Source of the DNA: Pelagomonas calceolata
Lineage: Eukaryota > Sar > Pelagophyceae > Pelagomonadales > Pelagomonadaceae
Direction: 5' to 3'
NCBI GenBank assembly: GCA_918797485.1
Contig: CAKKNE010000005.1
Coordinates: 3,906,001 to 3,970,000 of the forward strand
Length of the DNA: 64,000 nucleotides
The position numbers were made by a program, and so were the translations under genes. Positions 36,461-46,413 of the stretch are shown piece after piece (within the stretch, counting starts at the first letter, position 1; every line of letters begins with the position of its first letter). The notes under the pieces were generated by a model. The model ran no database searches. It was not told where the DNA came from and was given only the letters and a program-made list of their open reading frames with translations.

Positions 36461-38050
36461 TTACCTAGAGGACGGCGGCCGCGGGCCCGTCTCCCGGAGC
36501 CGCGGAACGTTATCGGTGACGTCCGTGCGATGAGTCTCGTTCCGAGCGAGTCGGAATGGTTCGGTGTTGTTGTAGCGCTCGCCTTTCAATTTCTCATTGA
36601 ACATGTTCTCGCGGTTCGCTTTGAGGGCGGCGGCTTGCCCGATCGTCCAGTCAGCGAGGGCCCCATTTTTGGCGAGGTACTCCGATCTCCAGTCCACGGC
36701 GAATTGCGCGCGCGTCCGTAGCCAGGTCCCCAACGCGTCCGAACCTTTCGGTAAAGCTAAGATTTCTTCGCGTTGCTGACGACACAACGCCTTCGCGATG
36801 CGAGTCCACGCGCGGCGGTGCATGATCGAGGGGGTCGGCGGCGGCTCAGTTTCTTCATCGGGCGCGATAGCGGCGGCGCGAGCGAGGCGGATCATCTCGT
36901 TCCGCGTTTTCTCGTCGTCGTCGAGGTAGTCGCACAGTTTCAAATGCGTGGCGACGTGCTCCCCCAAATCCGCCTTTGTCGTATCGTCGCCGAGTAATCT
37001 TAATACGTAGCCGATCGTTGCGGGCATGCCCGGGACCGCCAGGGACAGCGCCTTGGCCGTACCCGCCTGTAACTTACGATCTACGTTCGGTGCAAGCTTC
37101 CTTAAATCGGCATCCGAATTTTCACGAATCAGCTCGGCGACGTCCCTGAGCTTCCGCTCCTCCAGCGTCAGCGGATCGCCAAGGTGAGCCGAGCCTTGCT
37201 CGTCGGCTCCTACTGCTGGTAAATTGTCCTGGGCCAACTTCTCGCAGCGCGGCGGGTTCTCCCGAGCTTTCCTTACTTCCCGACAAGTTCCTACCGCTGA
37301 AGAGCCAAGTTCGACGCGTTTGCAGGCGGGGCACTCGCAGCCGGGCGGCGGCTGCACCATGCTCAAGCAGGCGTCGCACTCACCGCAGCGCTTCTGCTCC
37401 TCCTTTTGCTGGCCGGCGCCTTCTCGCGATGTGGTGCGCCGCTCAATCTCCAAGCCTTTTGCGCGTTTCCATGCGCTTGTAAAGTCACTACTCCGGAAGT
37501 ATTTGGCGGCCTTACCTTGGAACTGGGAGAAGTCGACCTTGTAGTGGACGCACAACTTGATCTCGGTTTCATATTTCCTTTTGATGGAGGGGGGCAGCGG
37601 CACATCATCTAAAACGACGTTGCTCAGATCCGGTTCCGAGGACGCCGCCGAGTCGTCGTCGCTCGAGGCCTCGTCGGACTCCTCCTGCTCGGCGCGGCGG
37701 TCCTTGTTCCACACTTTGATGGCGTCGTGGCGGAACTTCAGGAGGCGACGCTTTACTGCGGCGCCCGCGGCGTTGCTGTCCAGATACACGGCGAGCCAAT
37801 TTGATTTTTTATAATCGCCGCCTTTAGGGAGCAGGGCGAACGTCGCCTTCTCCAGATTCTGCTTCACCATGGCTTTTAAGATGTCCAAAAGGACCTGCTT
37901 GCCCGTGTTTGTGGCGGTGAACCCGAAGTGCTTCTTGAACGCACCAGAATCGATACAGGTTTCGTCCTCCGATAGTGGCTCCTCCGGCGGCGTCTCCGCC
38001 TCCCTTTCCGCGTCGGCCACTGGCGCGTCGGCCATTGCGAGTCCGGACAC
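36461..38050 (-). CDS. protein with CXXC-like zinc finger
   Basis: 529 residues (524 from the second Met, 38035). The middle has KRCGECDACLSMVQPPPGC, then ECPACKRVELGS, then TCREVRK and PPRC. This CGxCxxC and CxxC spacing with a late C-x(n)-R-x-C resembles the CXXC zinc finger of CFP1, KDM2 and DNMT1 that binds unmethylated CpG, with altered linkers. Around it are an N-terminal globular domain (about 30-115), an acidic linker and a C-terminal helical region with no recognised family. Role in CpG chromatin is inference. Confidence 0.55.
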   Translation of the reverse strand: MSGLAMADAPVADAEREAETPPEEPLSEDETCIDSGAFKKHFGFTATNTGKQVLLDILKAMVKQNLEKATFALLPKGGDYKKSNWLAVYLDSNAAGAAVKRRLLKFRHDAIKVWNKDRRAEQEESDEASSDDDSAASSEPDLSNVVLDDVPLPPSIKRKYETEIKLCVHYKVDFSQFQGKAAKYFRSSDFTSAWKRAKGLEIERRTTSREGAGQQKEEQKRCGECDACLSMVQPPPGCECPACKRVELGSSAVGTCREVRKARENPPRCEKLAQDNLPAVGADEQGSAHLGDPLTLEERKLRDVAELIRENSDADLRKLAPNVDRKLQAGTAKALSLAVPGMPATIGYVLRLLGDDTTKADLGEHVATHLKLCDYLDDDEKTRNEMIRLARAAAIAPDEETEPPPTPSIMHRRAWTRIAKALCRQQREEILALPKGSDALGTWLRTRAQFAVDWRSEYLAKNGALADWTIGQAAALKANRENMFNEKLKGERYNNTEPFRLARNETHRTDVTDNVPRLRETGPRPPSSR

Positions 38051-38195
38051 AGTGGCTTTTTTTAACTCTTGAGTGTACGCGCAGCAGCTCTTCAGCTTAC
38101 GCGCAGCAGCAGTTTACGCGAGCAGCAGCGAGTGTACCAGCGAACGGTTAGCTCGCCCTGATGCTTAGGCCGAGTCAGTCGAGGCGTCGAGCAGA

Positions 38196-38217
38196 GCTAG
38201 TATGTCACAACGCTAGC
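38196..38217 (+). promoter_or_regulatory. dyad promoter element, copy 12
   Basis: GCTAGTATGTCACAA, CGCTAGC. It faces the BASS transporter gene, 87 bases before its start. It is followed by an imperfect GAGGAAAGGAGA tandem run at about 38,225-38,260. Confidence 0.6.
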
Positions 38218-38304
38218 GCCAGCAGAGGAGAAAGGAGAGAGGAAAGGAGAGAGGAAAGGATCGGCTTGCATAGCTGCCGCAATCCACTTTCGGAATCGTC
38301 AAAG

Positions 38305-39396
38305 ATGCGCCTCTCCCTCTGCCTCGCCTGCGCTGCAGCTCTGCGGGCGCCGCTGCGCGCACCGCTCCGCACACCGATGCGCAAACCCCTAATCACGATG
38401 GGCCTCAGCAAATCCATCACGGACAGCTTCCCGGCCCTCGTCGCGGGCGCCGCGGTCGTCGGCGCGACGCCCGTCGGGCCTACTCTCCTAAGATTGGACG
38501 GCCCGAAGGTCACCGCCGCGTTAGCATTAACCATGCTCGCCATGGGCACGACGCTCGAGACGGCCGACTTCCGGCGCATCGCCCAGAGGCCGAAGCCCGT
38601 CGCCGTCGGGTTCCTGTCGCAGTTCTGCGTCATGCCGGCGTCGGCCGTCGTCGCATCAATGATATGGCGCCTGCCGCCGGCCCAGGCGGCGGGCGTGTGC
38701 CTGGTCGGGTGCTGCCCCGGCGGCGTCGCATCAAATGTCGTCTCGTTGTTAGCCCGGGCGGACGTGCCTCTTAGCATAACGATGACGACGTGCTCGACGG
38801 TCGCTGCCTGCTTTTTAACACCAATTCTGGCCGCGCTCTGCGCCGGGGCCAAGGCGGAGCTGAATAGGGCAGCATTAGCGGCCTCGACGGTGCAGGTCGT
38901 GCTGGCCCCGGTCGCGCTCGGGCTCGCCCTCCGCTCGTGTTTCCCGAAGAAGTGCGACCGGGCGCAGCCCTTCCTGGCGCCGACGGCGGCGTTATTGGTC
39001 GCGTGGATCTGCGGGTCGGTGGTTGCGAAGAACTCCGCGGGCGCGGCGGCGGCCGGCGCCGGCCGCGTCCTCGGCGCGCTGCTGTGCCTGCACGGCCTGG
39101 GCTTCGGCCTGGGCTACGCCGCGGCGAAGGCGGCGGGCCTGGACGAGGCCGCGCGGCGGACGGTCTCGATCGAGACGGGGATGCAGAACAGCGCCCTGGC
39201 CGTCGTGCTGGCCGGCGCCGCGGGCCTGCCGCCGGCCGCGAAGCTGCCCGGGGCCATCAGCGCCACGATCCACAGCATCATGGGGTCCGTCCTCGCGCGG
39301 CGGTGGCGGCGACAGATGCCGACGATCCCGCGGCGGCCCGCGCCCGTCTTCGAGCGCGTCGCCTGGAGCGGGACGCCGTACCCCGCGCGGCCGTAA
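38305..39396 (+). CDS. bile acid:sodium symporter family (BASS) transporter, plastid type
   Basis: 363 residues from 38305. The start (MRLSLCLACAAALRAPLRAP) looks like a signal plus transit peptide with alternating Arg and Pro. Then about nine hydrophobic segments with the family's key motifs: VGCCPGGVASNVVSLLARADVPLS, which holds the sodium-site residues, and SIETGMQNSALAVVLA in the second half. Plant relatives of this type carry pyruvate, glucosinolate precursors or related acids into plastids together with Na+. Substrate cannot be read here. Confidence 0.85.
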   Translation: MRLSLCLACAAALRAPLRAPLRTPMRKPLITMGLSKSITDSFPALVAGAAVVGATPVGPTLLRLDGPKVTAALALTMLAMGTTLETADFRRIAQRPKPVAVGFLSQFCVMPASAVVASMIWRLPPAQAAGVCLVGCCPGGVASNVVSLLARADVPLSITMTTCSTVAACFLTPILAALCAGAKAELNRAALAASTVQVVLAPVALGLALRSCFPKKCDRAQPFLAPTAALLVAWICGSVVAKNSAGAAAAGAGRVLGALLCLHGLGFGLGYAAAKAAGLDEAARRTVSIETGMQNSALAVVLAGAAGLPPAAKLPGAISATIHSIMGSVLARRWRRQMPTIPRRPAPVFERVAWSGTPYPARP

Positions 39397-39486
39397 CGCT
39401 CTTCTGAAGTATTTACATGGCCCGGGCGGGTGAACGAGCATCTAACGAGCGCCGTCCACGGCCCGGGACGTTGCTTGCACTACACA

Positions 39487-40935
39487 CTAAGTATTACCAT
39501 AAATAATTGAACGTACGGCCCGCTCGAGGTCCGGCGTCGCCGCCGTGACGCCCGCTTCCTTGAGCCGCTCGCAGAGGGCCGCCGAGTCGTCGACGCGCGC
39601 GAAGGAGGGGAGCTCCGCCGTCAGAGCAGAAGGAGAGTGCAGGAGCCGCGCGGCGCACCGGGAGGCCGCCGCGCGGGGCCCGGCGCGCTGGACCATCTCG
39701 CGCTCGAAGCGCCGCAGCGCCTTGGGCACGTCATTGGCCTCGGCCACGCGCCGCGCTAATAAAACAGCATCCGCCAAGGCCTGGTTCGCGCCCTGGCCCT
39801 TGAAGCACGTCATCGGGTGGCACGCGTCGCCCAGCACCGTGACCCGCGATCGAGAGGAGGACGCCACGACCATCTGATCTCGGTCGCGGAAGGGCGCGGA
39901 CCAGACGTCCTTCGTGTCCCTGATAAGCGAAGCGGCGACGCCCCCTATGTCCTTCCAGGTCGCCACGTAGCGTTCGCACTCGTTCAGGAGGTCCCCGGCC
40001 AGGTCGATCGCCCCCAAAGCAAAGGAGAGCTGCCACATCGTCAGCGTCGCCGAAAAGGGCATCGTGAAGAGCCGCGCGCGGCCGTCCAGCACGTAGAAGC
40101 CCCTCCCTTCAACGAGTTCGTGGCGGAACGTGGACAGCCCAACCACCACTCCGACGCCGACCTCCGCGAGCGGCCTTCTATCTACAATCGGCAACCGGGC
40201 CTCGCGCAGCTCGCGCACGCGGGACCGCACGCCGTCGCAGCCCACGAGCGCGGCGCACCGGCATATGGCGCCGTTCGCGAACGTCGCGACGACCTCATCA
40301 TCGCTCTCGTCCACGCGCGCGAGCTGATGATTCCAGTGGACGGCCGCCGGGGCGACGCGCTCTAACAAAACCTCGCGCAGCTGCTGCCGCTGGACTCTCA
40401 GGCTGCCCGACCGCGCTTCACTACAATGTAGTGAGGCCGCCAGCCCCCGCCCGTAGTAGCCCAGGACGGACCCGTCGCCGGCAAACACCCAGTGCGCCGT
40501 CGACGCGCAGTCGAGCTCGCGACACCTTTCCAAGATCTTCAGGTGGGCGAGGGGGCCCCGCTCATCTGAAGATAGGGTCATGCCGTAGCCCGCTTTCCTG
40601 GCTTCGAGCGACGCGTCCCGCTCGAAGACGAGGCACTCCACCCCAACGTCGGATAATGCAGCGGCCGCCGCGAGACCGCCGACGCCGCCTCCAATGATGC
40701 AGACCGTGGTCTCGTAGGTCGTTACTGGGGCGTCCTCAATTGTCGTTGCTGCCTCGTTGGGCGGCGCGGCCGCCTCGGTTGGCGGTGCTGCCGCATTTGT
40801 CGGTGCCGTAGCCTCGGCCGCGAGGGCTTTCTCGAGCATGGCTTCGAAGTTCGCCGCGTCGCCTTGCCCGGTCATTGGTGCGCCAAGCTTCTCGACGTAG
40901 TCGCCGAAGCCTGACCACGCAGACATTTGCAACAA
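39487..40935 (-). CDS. FAD-dependent monooxygenase (PHBH fold)
   Basis: 482 residues. After an N-terminal extension of about 75 Ala/Thr-rich residues comes CIIGGGVGGLAAAAAL, the FAD-binding GxGxxG, then LVFERD. LRVQRQQLREVLLERV and VGCDGVRSRVR are the usual middle motifs, and VLGDACHPMTCFKGQGANQALADAVLLA is the GD FAD motif with a normal catalytic loop. Related enzymes hydroxylate aromatic acids, kynurenine or, in plastids, epoxidise carotenoids. The late Cys-rich helix is not diagnostic. Substrate unknown. Confidence 0.85.
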   Translation of the reverse strand: MLQMSAWSGFGDYVEKLGAPMTGQGDAANFEAMLEKALAAEATAPTNAAAPPTEAAAPPNEAATTIEDAPVTTYETTVCIIGGGVGGLAAAAALSDVGVECLVFERDASLEARKAGYGMTLSSDERGPLAHLKILERCRELDCASTAHWVFAGDGSVLGYYGRGLAASLHCSEARSGSLRVQRQQLREVLLERVAPAAVHWNHQLARVDESDDEVVATFANGAICRCAALVGCDGVRSRVRELREARLPIVDRRPLAEVGVGVVVGLSTFRHELVEGRGFYVLDGRARLFTMPFSATLTMWQLSFALGAIDLAGDLLNECERYVATWKDIGGVAASLIRDTKDVWSAPFRDRDQMVVASSSRSRVTVLGDACHPMTCFKGQGANQALADAVLLARRVAEANDVPKALRRFEREMVQRAGPRAAASRCAARLLHSPSALTAELPSFARVDDSAALCERLKEAGVTAATPDLERAVRSIIYGNT

Positions 40936-41089
40936 GACTGCTGCACCTTCACTGGGGCAAACAGCTCATGAATGCTGCGCTCACAAGCGGCTCAGAGGTA
41001 TTCGCACAAATGCGATCACGCTGATTTATCGGTATGCGCCAGCAGTGGAGCTGCAAGGGCTGCAAAAGCGCCGCGGCCGAGCTAGCAGA

Positions 41090-41113
41090 GCTAGCGTGCA
41101 CTTACATACTAGC
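41090..41113 (-). promoter_or_regulatory. dyad promoter element, copy 13
   Basis: Minus strand: GCTAGTATGTAAGTG, CACGCTAGC. It lies in the 338-base divergent gap and faces the FAD monooxygenase, 155 bases before its start. Confidence 0.6.
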
Positions 41114-41273
41114 GACAAACTGGCGCTAGCTTTTGCGCAGCGCAGCCGCACAGCGCAGCCCCATGCGGTGCTCCATGCGAGAGCCATCAATATCATTCGC
41201 CTGTCGCCGCGGGCGGGCCCCATGAGGACACCCTAGTCTCGGTCGCGGGCTGCCCCAAGCTGCGAATCCACCG

Positions 41274-43247
41274 GTGGACAGTATGCTCGGCGCCCTCCGA
41301 TTAAAGGCGAAAGCCGCAAAAGTCGGCGTCGAGGACGACTCGGCCACGCTGTCGACCTGGAGTGTAGCGACGGCGTCGACCATTAGTGAAGCGCCGGCGC
41401 CCGCCGCGCCCGAGGCCGAGGCGCCCGCGGCCTACGCTTGTACTCCCGCCCCCGCGCCCGGCCCAGCACCTGCAATAGAACCCTCGTCCCTAGAAAAGCT
41501 GCGCGAGAAGTGGCAGGAACTCTACAACAGGGCCGCGGACAACGCGGTCAATCGCTGGTACAAAAAGTGCAAAAGACACGGCGCGTTCATTTTGCTGAGT
41601 CCGCCGAACCAGGCGAGGTGCGTGCAAGCAAGGACGCTGAAGCTCGCCAAGCCTCGGTGGTCGCCCGCTTCCGAACGCATCTTCAAATATCTACACTTGG
41701 CGCCGTGCGAGGTCGACGTCTTGTATTCCTTATTTCGGACGGCCGACGCCGATAACTCCAACACCTTGGCGGTGGGCGAGTTGATGGAGTTTCTCGACTT
41801 AAAACATTCGGACTTCGCGAACCGGGTCTTCTGCATGCTGGAGTACATGCGCGGCTGGCACGTGTCTGGGAGTTGCGATTTTGAAGCTTATGTCGTTTCT
41901 GTCTGGAACATCTGTACGTTAGATACGGACGAGTTTCGGGATTTCGTCTTTGAGTTGTACGATGCGGATGAAAGCGGTTACCTGGACCGGGAAGAGGCCC
42001 TCGACCTAGTTGTGGACATCACGACGGAGGCGTTCGCGGGTACGGAAAGGAGTGCATTGCTGTTACAAGATCTAGTGACGCTGATCGCCGAAAGCCCACT
42101 GGAGGCCATCTCCAAGGAGGACTTCAAGGAATTTACGGCTTCTAGACCGGCGTTGCTAGGACCGGGCTACCAGCTGAGACAGCGCATGAGAATGAAATTC
42201 GGCGGCGAGGCCTTCTGGGACTGGATAGCAATGCGACGCAAGGTCCAGGGCGGCGTCGCGGCCGTCGACGAGGCGGGGCAAATATCTTCCACATTTGTAC
42301 CCTTGAGGAGGTTACTCCTGGACTACGATGAAAGCAGGAGTGAACCGCCCATGGTCCACGAGCGGAACCACGACCAGGAGAACATCCGGCATCGCATACG
42401 GAAGCGCAAATTACAAATCATCGAGAAGATCATTTCCCAGCGGAGCATGTCGATGTGTACGACCGTCGTAAGACAGAACAAGCAGAACCCCCTCATGGCC
42501 GAGTTCTTGCATGAACGAAGGATAGGGTTGGAGATGTTGGACGAGATGGAGGAGATGCGGAGAGATGTCGAAGAGGGGGCCTTCCAGCTGCCCGCTGCGT
42601 TCCGAGACGACGTGGAGCTGACCTCGAATATGATGCGCCTCAAGTCGATGGAGAGCGAACGGAAATTTAGGGATAAAGAAAGATCGAAGTTAGTGAAGTG
42701 GATCGGCTACTCGGACAACTTCGAGAAGATCTACGACGACCCCGACTTCTCTACGATCAAGGAGAAGGCTCGGGAACGCCAAGCGCTCAAAGACCTCGAG
42801 AACGCGGGCAACCCGGAGATCGCGCGGCAGCTCGAGGCGAAGCGCAAGGCCGAGGAGGAGGCGCTGCATCGCGCGCGGACGTCGTCCGCGGCCTTGGCTC
42901 GTGCTGCGAAAGCTCGGTGGGCCCAGGTTCAAGAAAGGATGGCCGCGACCGCAGACCGGAAGCAGGAGGCGCGGACGGCGCGTTTGGCGCAGATCGCGGA
43001 GCTGGCGCGGCAGAAAGAGCTCGAGGCATCGTCGTCGTCGGAGTATGAGTCCGGGTCCGAGGAGGAAAGCGGCGAGGAGAGCTCCGGCGACGAGGCGACC
43101 GGCGAGGACGGCAGCGCGGCTTCCCCAGAGGAGGAGGCGAGCGCCGAGGACGGCGCCCTGGAAGACATCGAAGAGGGGGAGGAGTCCGAGGACGAGGTCA
43201 GTGACCTGGAGGAGCCTGACGGCGCGCCGCGAATAGTTGATGACTAA
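41274..43247 (+). CDS. EF-hand protein with acidic coiled-coil C-terminus
   Basis: 657 residues in one exon (Met at 41274 or 41283). An Ala/Pro-rich start leads to a helical part, then EF-hand-like loops: DADNSNTLAVGE and DADESGYLDREE, the second with all ligands. RQRMRMKFGGEAFWDWIAMRRK follows. From about residue 355 it is charged coiled coil with many Arg/Glu, ending in a Ser/Glu/Asp run. It shares the order of parts with the gene at 14304-16544 but has no introns and lacks its first and last exons, so the two are old paralogues. Confidence 0.75.
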   Translation: MDSMLGALRLKAKAAKVGVEDDSATLSTWSVATASTISEAPAPAAPEAEAPAAYACTPAPAPGPAPAIEPSSLEKLREKWQELYNRAADNAVNRWYKKCKRHGAFILLSPPNQARCVQARTLKLAKPRWSPASERIFKYLHLAPCEVDVLYSLFRTADADNSNTLAVGELMEFLDLKHSDFANRVFCMLEYMRGWHVSGSCDFEAYVVSVWNICTLDTDEFRDFVFELYDADESGYLDREEALDLVVDITTEAFAGTERSALLLQDLVTLIAESPLEAISKEDFKEFTASRPALLGPGYQLRQRMRMKFGGEAFWDWIAMRRKVQGGVAAVDEAGQISSTFVPLRRLLLDYDESRSEPPMVHERNHDQENIRHRIRKRKLQIIEKIISQRSMSMCTTVVRQNKQNPLMAEFLHERRIGLEMLDEMEEMRRDVEEGAFQLPAAFRDDVELTSNMMRLKSMESERKFRDKERSKLVKWIGYSDNFEKIYDDPDFSTIKEKARERQALKDLENAGNPEIARQLEAKRKAEEEALHRARTSSAALARAAKARWAQVQERMAATADRKQEARTARLAQIAELARQKELEASSSSEYESGSEEESGEESSGDEATGEDGSAASPEEEASAEDGALEDIEEGEESEDEVSDLEEPDGAPRIVDD

Positions 43248-43259
43248 AAACATAACTAA

Positions 43260-44915
43260 TTAAGACTTGCGAGGCGTCGCGTCGACGACGACCTTGCCGC
43301 CCCGCTCATAAATTCTATAAGAAAGGTGCCGCCGCAGCGAGCGCAACAACAACTCCAGGACCGCCTCGAAATTCCCTAAAAGCGGCGCGAGGGCCGCGCC
43401 GCGCCGCGCCATGCGGCACGCCAAATCTTGTGGAATGGCGGACCGCAGCGCCCCCGCGATGTGGGGCGCGTCGCCCTCGAAGGCCCGGAAGGCGGCGCCC
43501 GCCCAGTCGATGATATCATCAAAAGGCAGCCGCCACCCGTCCGAGACGACGACCGGCACCGCGCCATGATCTAAGACTTCCAAGAAGCGGTACGAGAACC
43601 GCGAGTGGCCCCGCGGCACTAATCCAAAGGTCGCGTTCCTCATAAAATCAGCATACGGAAAATCACCGTCCGGGACGCAGCAGGGGACGCCGTCGTCCGC
43701 GTCTTCACAGAGCTTGGGGCGGAACTCTCCTATATCATAAGCGTCGCGACAGATGGTCATAATTGTGTTTCTCGTTTTGACAGATGCGCTCAGGAAGGGC
43801 CTTACAATATGCGTGTCGCGGCCGCGGAACGCTACAATACCACCAGAAGCGCAGGCCGCTTCTACTGGATACCGCGGCCCGGGGAACCGCGGCGTCGGCA
43901 ATGGGACGCCTCTATACCCATCCTCGAGGGCCGCCCCCGCAACAACAACACGCTCGACGGCCGACGGTCGAGGCGAACCGCGCATGTCGAACACCACCAG
44001 CTTCGCGTGGCTTCGTAAACCCTGGGCCCCAAACTTCTCGAGCAGCCACAAGTAGCCGTGGTCCCGCGGCGGCCACTTGTCCGGGAACCAGCCGTAGGTG
44101 TCGTTCGTCGCGCCGGGCAGGCACCCTCTCCACCTACGCATGTTCGCCGTGCCGGCGCCCGCGTGCATGCGCGGCCAGTTCCGCTCCTGCGCCGTCTCGA
44201 CGTCGAGGAACACGACGTCCGCGTCTCTTATATCAAAAACGCGCGCCGGGTGCGTCGCGAGGGCGTCGTACATGGCGTGCGACCATTTCGATTCGCACCC
44301 GCGCCACCGCCGCGACACATGCGGGCTCCGCCAGCTCACGGCGGTCAGGTAGAACCTTGGTGGTGTTTCGCCGAGCGCCTCCACGACTTCCGAAGCTCGA
44401 AACTCGGCCCGGACCTCCCCGTCGGCCCGCTCCGCCCTCTCACCTTCCCACTCGCTCTGCCAGTCGTCGCCGTCGCGCTCGGCCATAATACTGACTGTTT
44501 CGCCGTCGCAGCCCCGCGCGAACGGCGCGCCGAGATTTTGCCGCGCTTCCAACGTCAGGCTCAGGATCGCCTGGCACGTCGCGTTCCGCGCTTGCACGAT
44601 CGTCGCCTCGACGGTCTCCCGTTCCGGCAAATTCAATGCCAGGACGCCCGCCTCGACGGCCCGGCGGACGTCGCCGCCAAAGGCTCCGATCCGCGCGACG
44701 AGCTCGAGCCCGCGGAAGACGCAGCCCGCCTTGAGCTGCGCGTCCTCGCCGTGCCAATCAAAGTCGTCGTCGCCGCCCGGCGGGCACCAGTAGGCCTCGA
44801 GCTGCAGTTTCAGTGTTTGGTCGTCGACCTCGAAGCAGCTGACGTAGGGTAGGCAGACGACGTAGGCCCGCACTTGTGGGAGGCAGAGCAGCGCCGCCGC
44901 GGCCGCCCGCCTCAT
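43260..44915 (-). CDS. exostosin-family glycosyltransferase (GT47-like)
   Basis: 551 residues. A hydrophobic signal (MRRAAAAALLCLPQVRAYVV) opens it. The N-terminal 200 residues have no recognised domain. From about 200 on, FYLTAVSWRSPHVSRRW and RVFDIRDADVVFLDV lead to the GT47 core: FGLVPRGHSRFSYRFLEVL, then GAVPVVVSDGWRLPFDDIIDW, the strongest signature of exostosins. These Golgi enzymes build glycan chains on proteins or cell-wall sugars. Its stop lies 12 bases from that of the EF-hand gene. Confidence 0.85.
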   Translation of the reverse strand: MRRAAAAALLCLPQVRAYVVCLPYVSCFEVDDQTLKLQLEAYWCPPGGDDDFDWHGEDAQLKAGCVFRGLELVARIGAFGGDVRRAVEAGVLALNLPERETVEATIVQARNATCQAILSLTLEARQNLGAPFARGCDGETVSIMAERDGDDWQSEWEGERAERADGEVRAEFRASEVVEALGETPPRFYLTAVSWRSPHVSRRWRGCESKWSHAMYDALATHPARVFDIRDADVVFLDVETAQERNWPRMHAGAGTANMRRWRGCLPGATNDTYGWFPDKWPPRDHGYLWLLEKFGAQGLRSHAKLVVFDMRGSPRPSAVERVVVAGAALEDGYRGVPLPTPRFPGPRYPVEAACASGGIVAFRGRDTHIVRPFLSASVKTRNTIMTICRDAYDIGEFRPKLCEDADDGVPCCVPDGDFPYADFMRNATFGLVPRGHSRFSYRFLEVLDHGAVPVVVSDGWRLPFDDIIDWAGAAFRAFEGDAPHIAGALRSAIPQDLACRMARRGAALAPLLGNFEAVLELLLRSLRRHLSYRIYERGGKVVVDATPRKS

Positions 44916-45059
44916 ACTATGCTCTCAGGGTGATTTGAGCAGCAGCACACGCCGTCGACGCGGCGAACGGCTCGCATGCGTGGGGCGCAGCATCATGCGA
45001 GGTCCTGTGACCACCTGTGGGGCTGCCCGCGAGCACACGCTCCGCATGGCAGCCAAGTT

Positions 45060-45084
45060 GCTAGTGTCTTTACAGACCGCTAGC
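45060..45084 (+). promoter_or_regulatory. dyad promoter element, copy 14
   Basis: GCTAGTGTCTTTAC, AGAC, CGCTAGC reading with one extra T. It lies in the 352-base divergent gap and faces the ankyrin gene, 183 bases before its start. Confidence 0.65.
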
Positions 45085-45267
45085 TGACTGGTTTTTCACG
45101 CCGGCGCCGACAAAATAATTGATTGCGGTAGTTTCATCACGTCGGCACTTTCGCAGAGCCTACCCCGCACACACGGATTTGCCTCAACGCGTAAATATAG
45201 ATATATCTGAAGAGCCAGAGACTTGTTCCTGAGTTTGCCTCAAGGTCCAATTGTGACGGTCGGCCAG

Positions 45268-46309
45268 ATGCCGCCGCCTGTCAATAACCCGCTAGCAGCG
45301 GCGTGTTACTACGATCAGCCAGACATAGTCAAAGCACTTCTCGCGTCCGGAGCGGATCCGCTGGCGGGGGGCGACCGCGGACCGTGATCTGGCCATATTC
45401 AGATCCCTGTTTTGCGCCATACGTCACCCGAATGCCCGGAGCGTGACGTGTATCGAGCTGCTGCTGGCGACCGACAAATTCGAGCTGGTGGCACAGAGGG
45501 GCTCGACGTGCTCGCCGTCTCTCACTCCCCTCGTCGGCTTTTTGTCAGACATGGCCGATGATCCACACTATGATACTCCGTTGGAGCCTACGCCGCCGCC
45601 GGGCTGGCCAGCGGATAAGTGGGCCACCAAGTTGGCCAATAAGGAAAATTATTGGTCTGCCAAATTGGCAATCGTCTGCCTGCTGTTGGACGCGGGGGCG
45701 TCGCTCGAGCCCCTCAAGGAGGCTGCGCGTGGTGAGAGACCAGGGAGGATTCATGACGTGTTCGAGCACGCGCGGGTGATTGGAAATGCAGGCATCATGC
45801 GCGTGCTCGAAGAGGCCGCGCGTCTACGTTACTCACCGAAGACGCATGGCCGCTTTCCACGACCTGCGCGCTATGCCGCCGCGGAGGTTCTCCGACTCGG
45901 CTATCAGATCGGATCCCAGGCCCTGGTCCCAGTCTGGGCCGAACACGTTCTCCCGTTCCTCGTCTCACGGACAAGTCGTGGCTCGACGCCGACCCCGCCG
46001 CGCAGCGTGCTTTTTATCGACGCGCTATCCGACGAACAGGTCGAGGCGATGCTCGAGGGTGCCTACGCCGAGCACGCGACGCGTGAGCTCCAGCGGCGGG
46101 CGGATGGCGGGAATACGGCGGAATCCAACATCAAGGACGCGCTACGGGAGTGGCCTCATGAGCGATCGCTACTGAATTGCCTGGCCCTATGTGGTGACGC
46201 CTGGGAGGCGGGGGCCGATATTCTCCGCGCCCGTGGGCCCTTGGATGACGACCCACCGTCGGTCAGAATTTTCCTAGCCTCGAGCAGCAACGCAAGGATA
46301 GAAGAGTAA
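45268..46309 (+). CDS. ankyrin-repeat protein with a frame break
   Basis: The start at 45268 gives MPPPVNNPLAAACYYDQPD then IVKALLASGADPLAGG, the beginning of an ankyrin repeat. The frame then meets a stop, while a +1 frame continues at once as DRDLAIFRSLFCAIRHPNA. The switch lies at a run of six G (about 45,366-45,371), so a one-base insertion, real or an error, is the simplest reading. The rest (LLLDAGASLEPL, then helical repeats to 46309) is a long open frame of about 310 residues with degenerate repeats. No other domain was seen. Confidence 0.6.
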
Positions 46310-46413
46310 GTACGTACAAAAAAACGGCAATATAGACCAGAGAGATCACGCGTCGTCGGCGCGAGAGCTACTGGCGGGTTCTACGGAGAAAAAGATTAGG
46401 CGCTACACACGCG

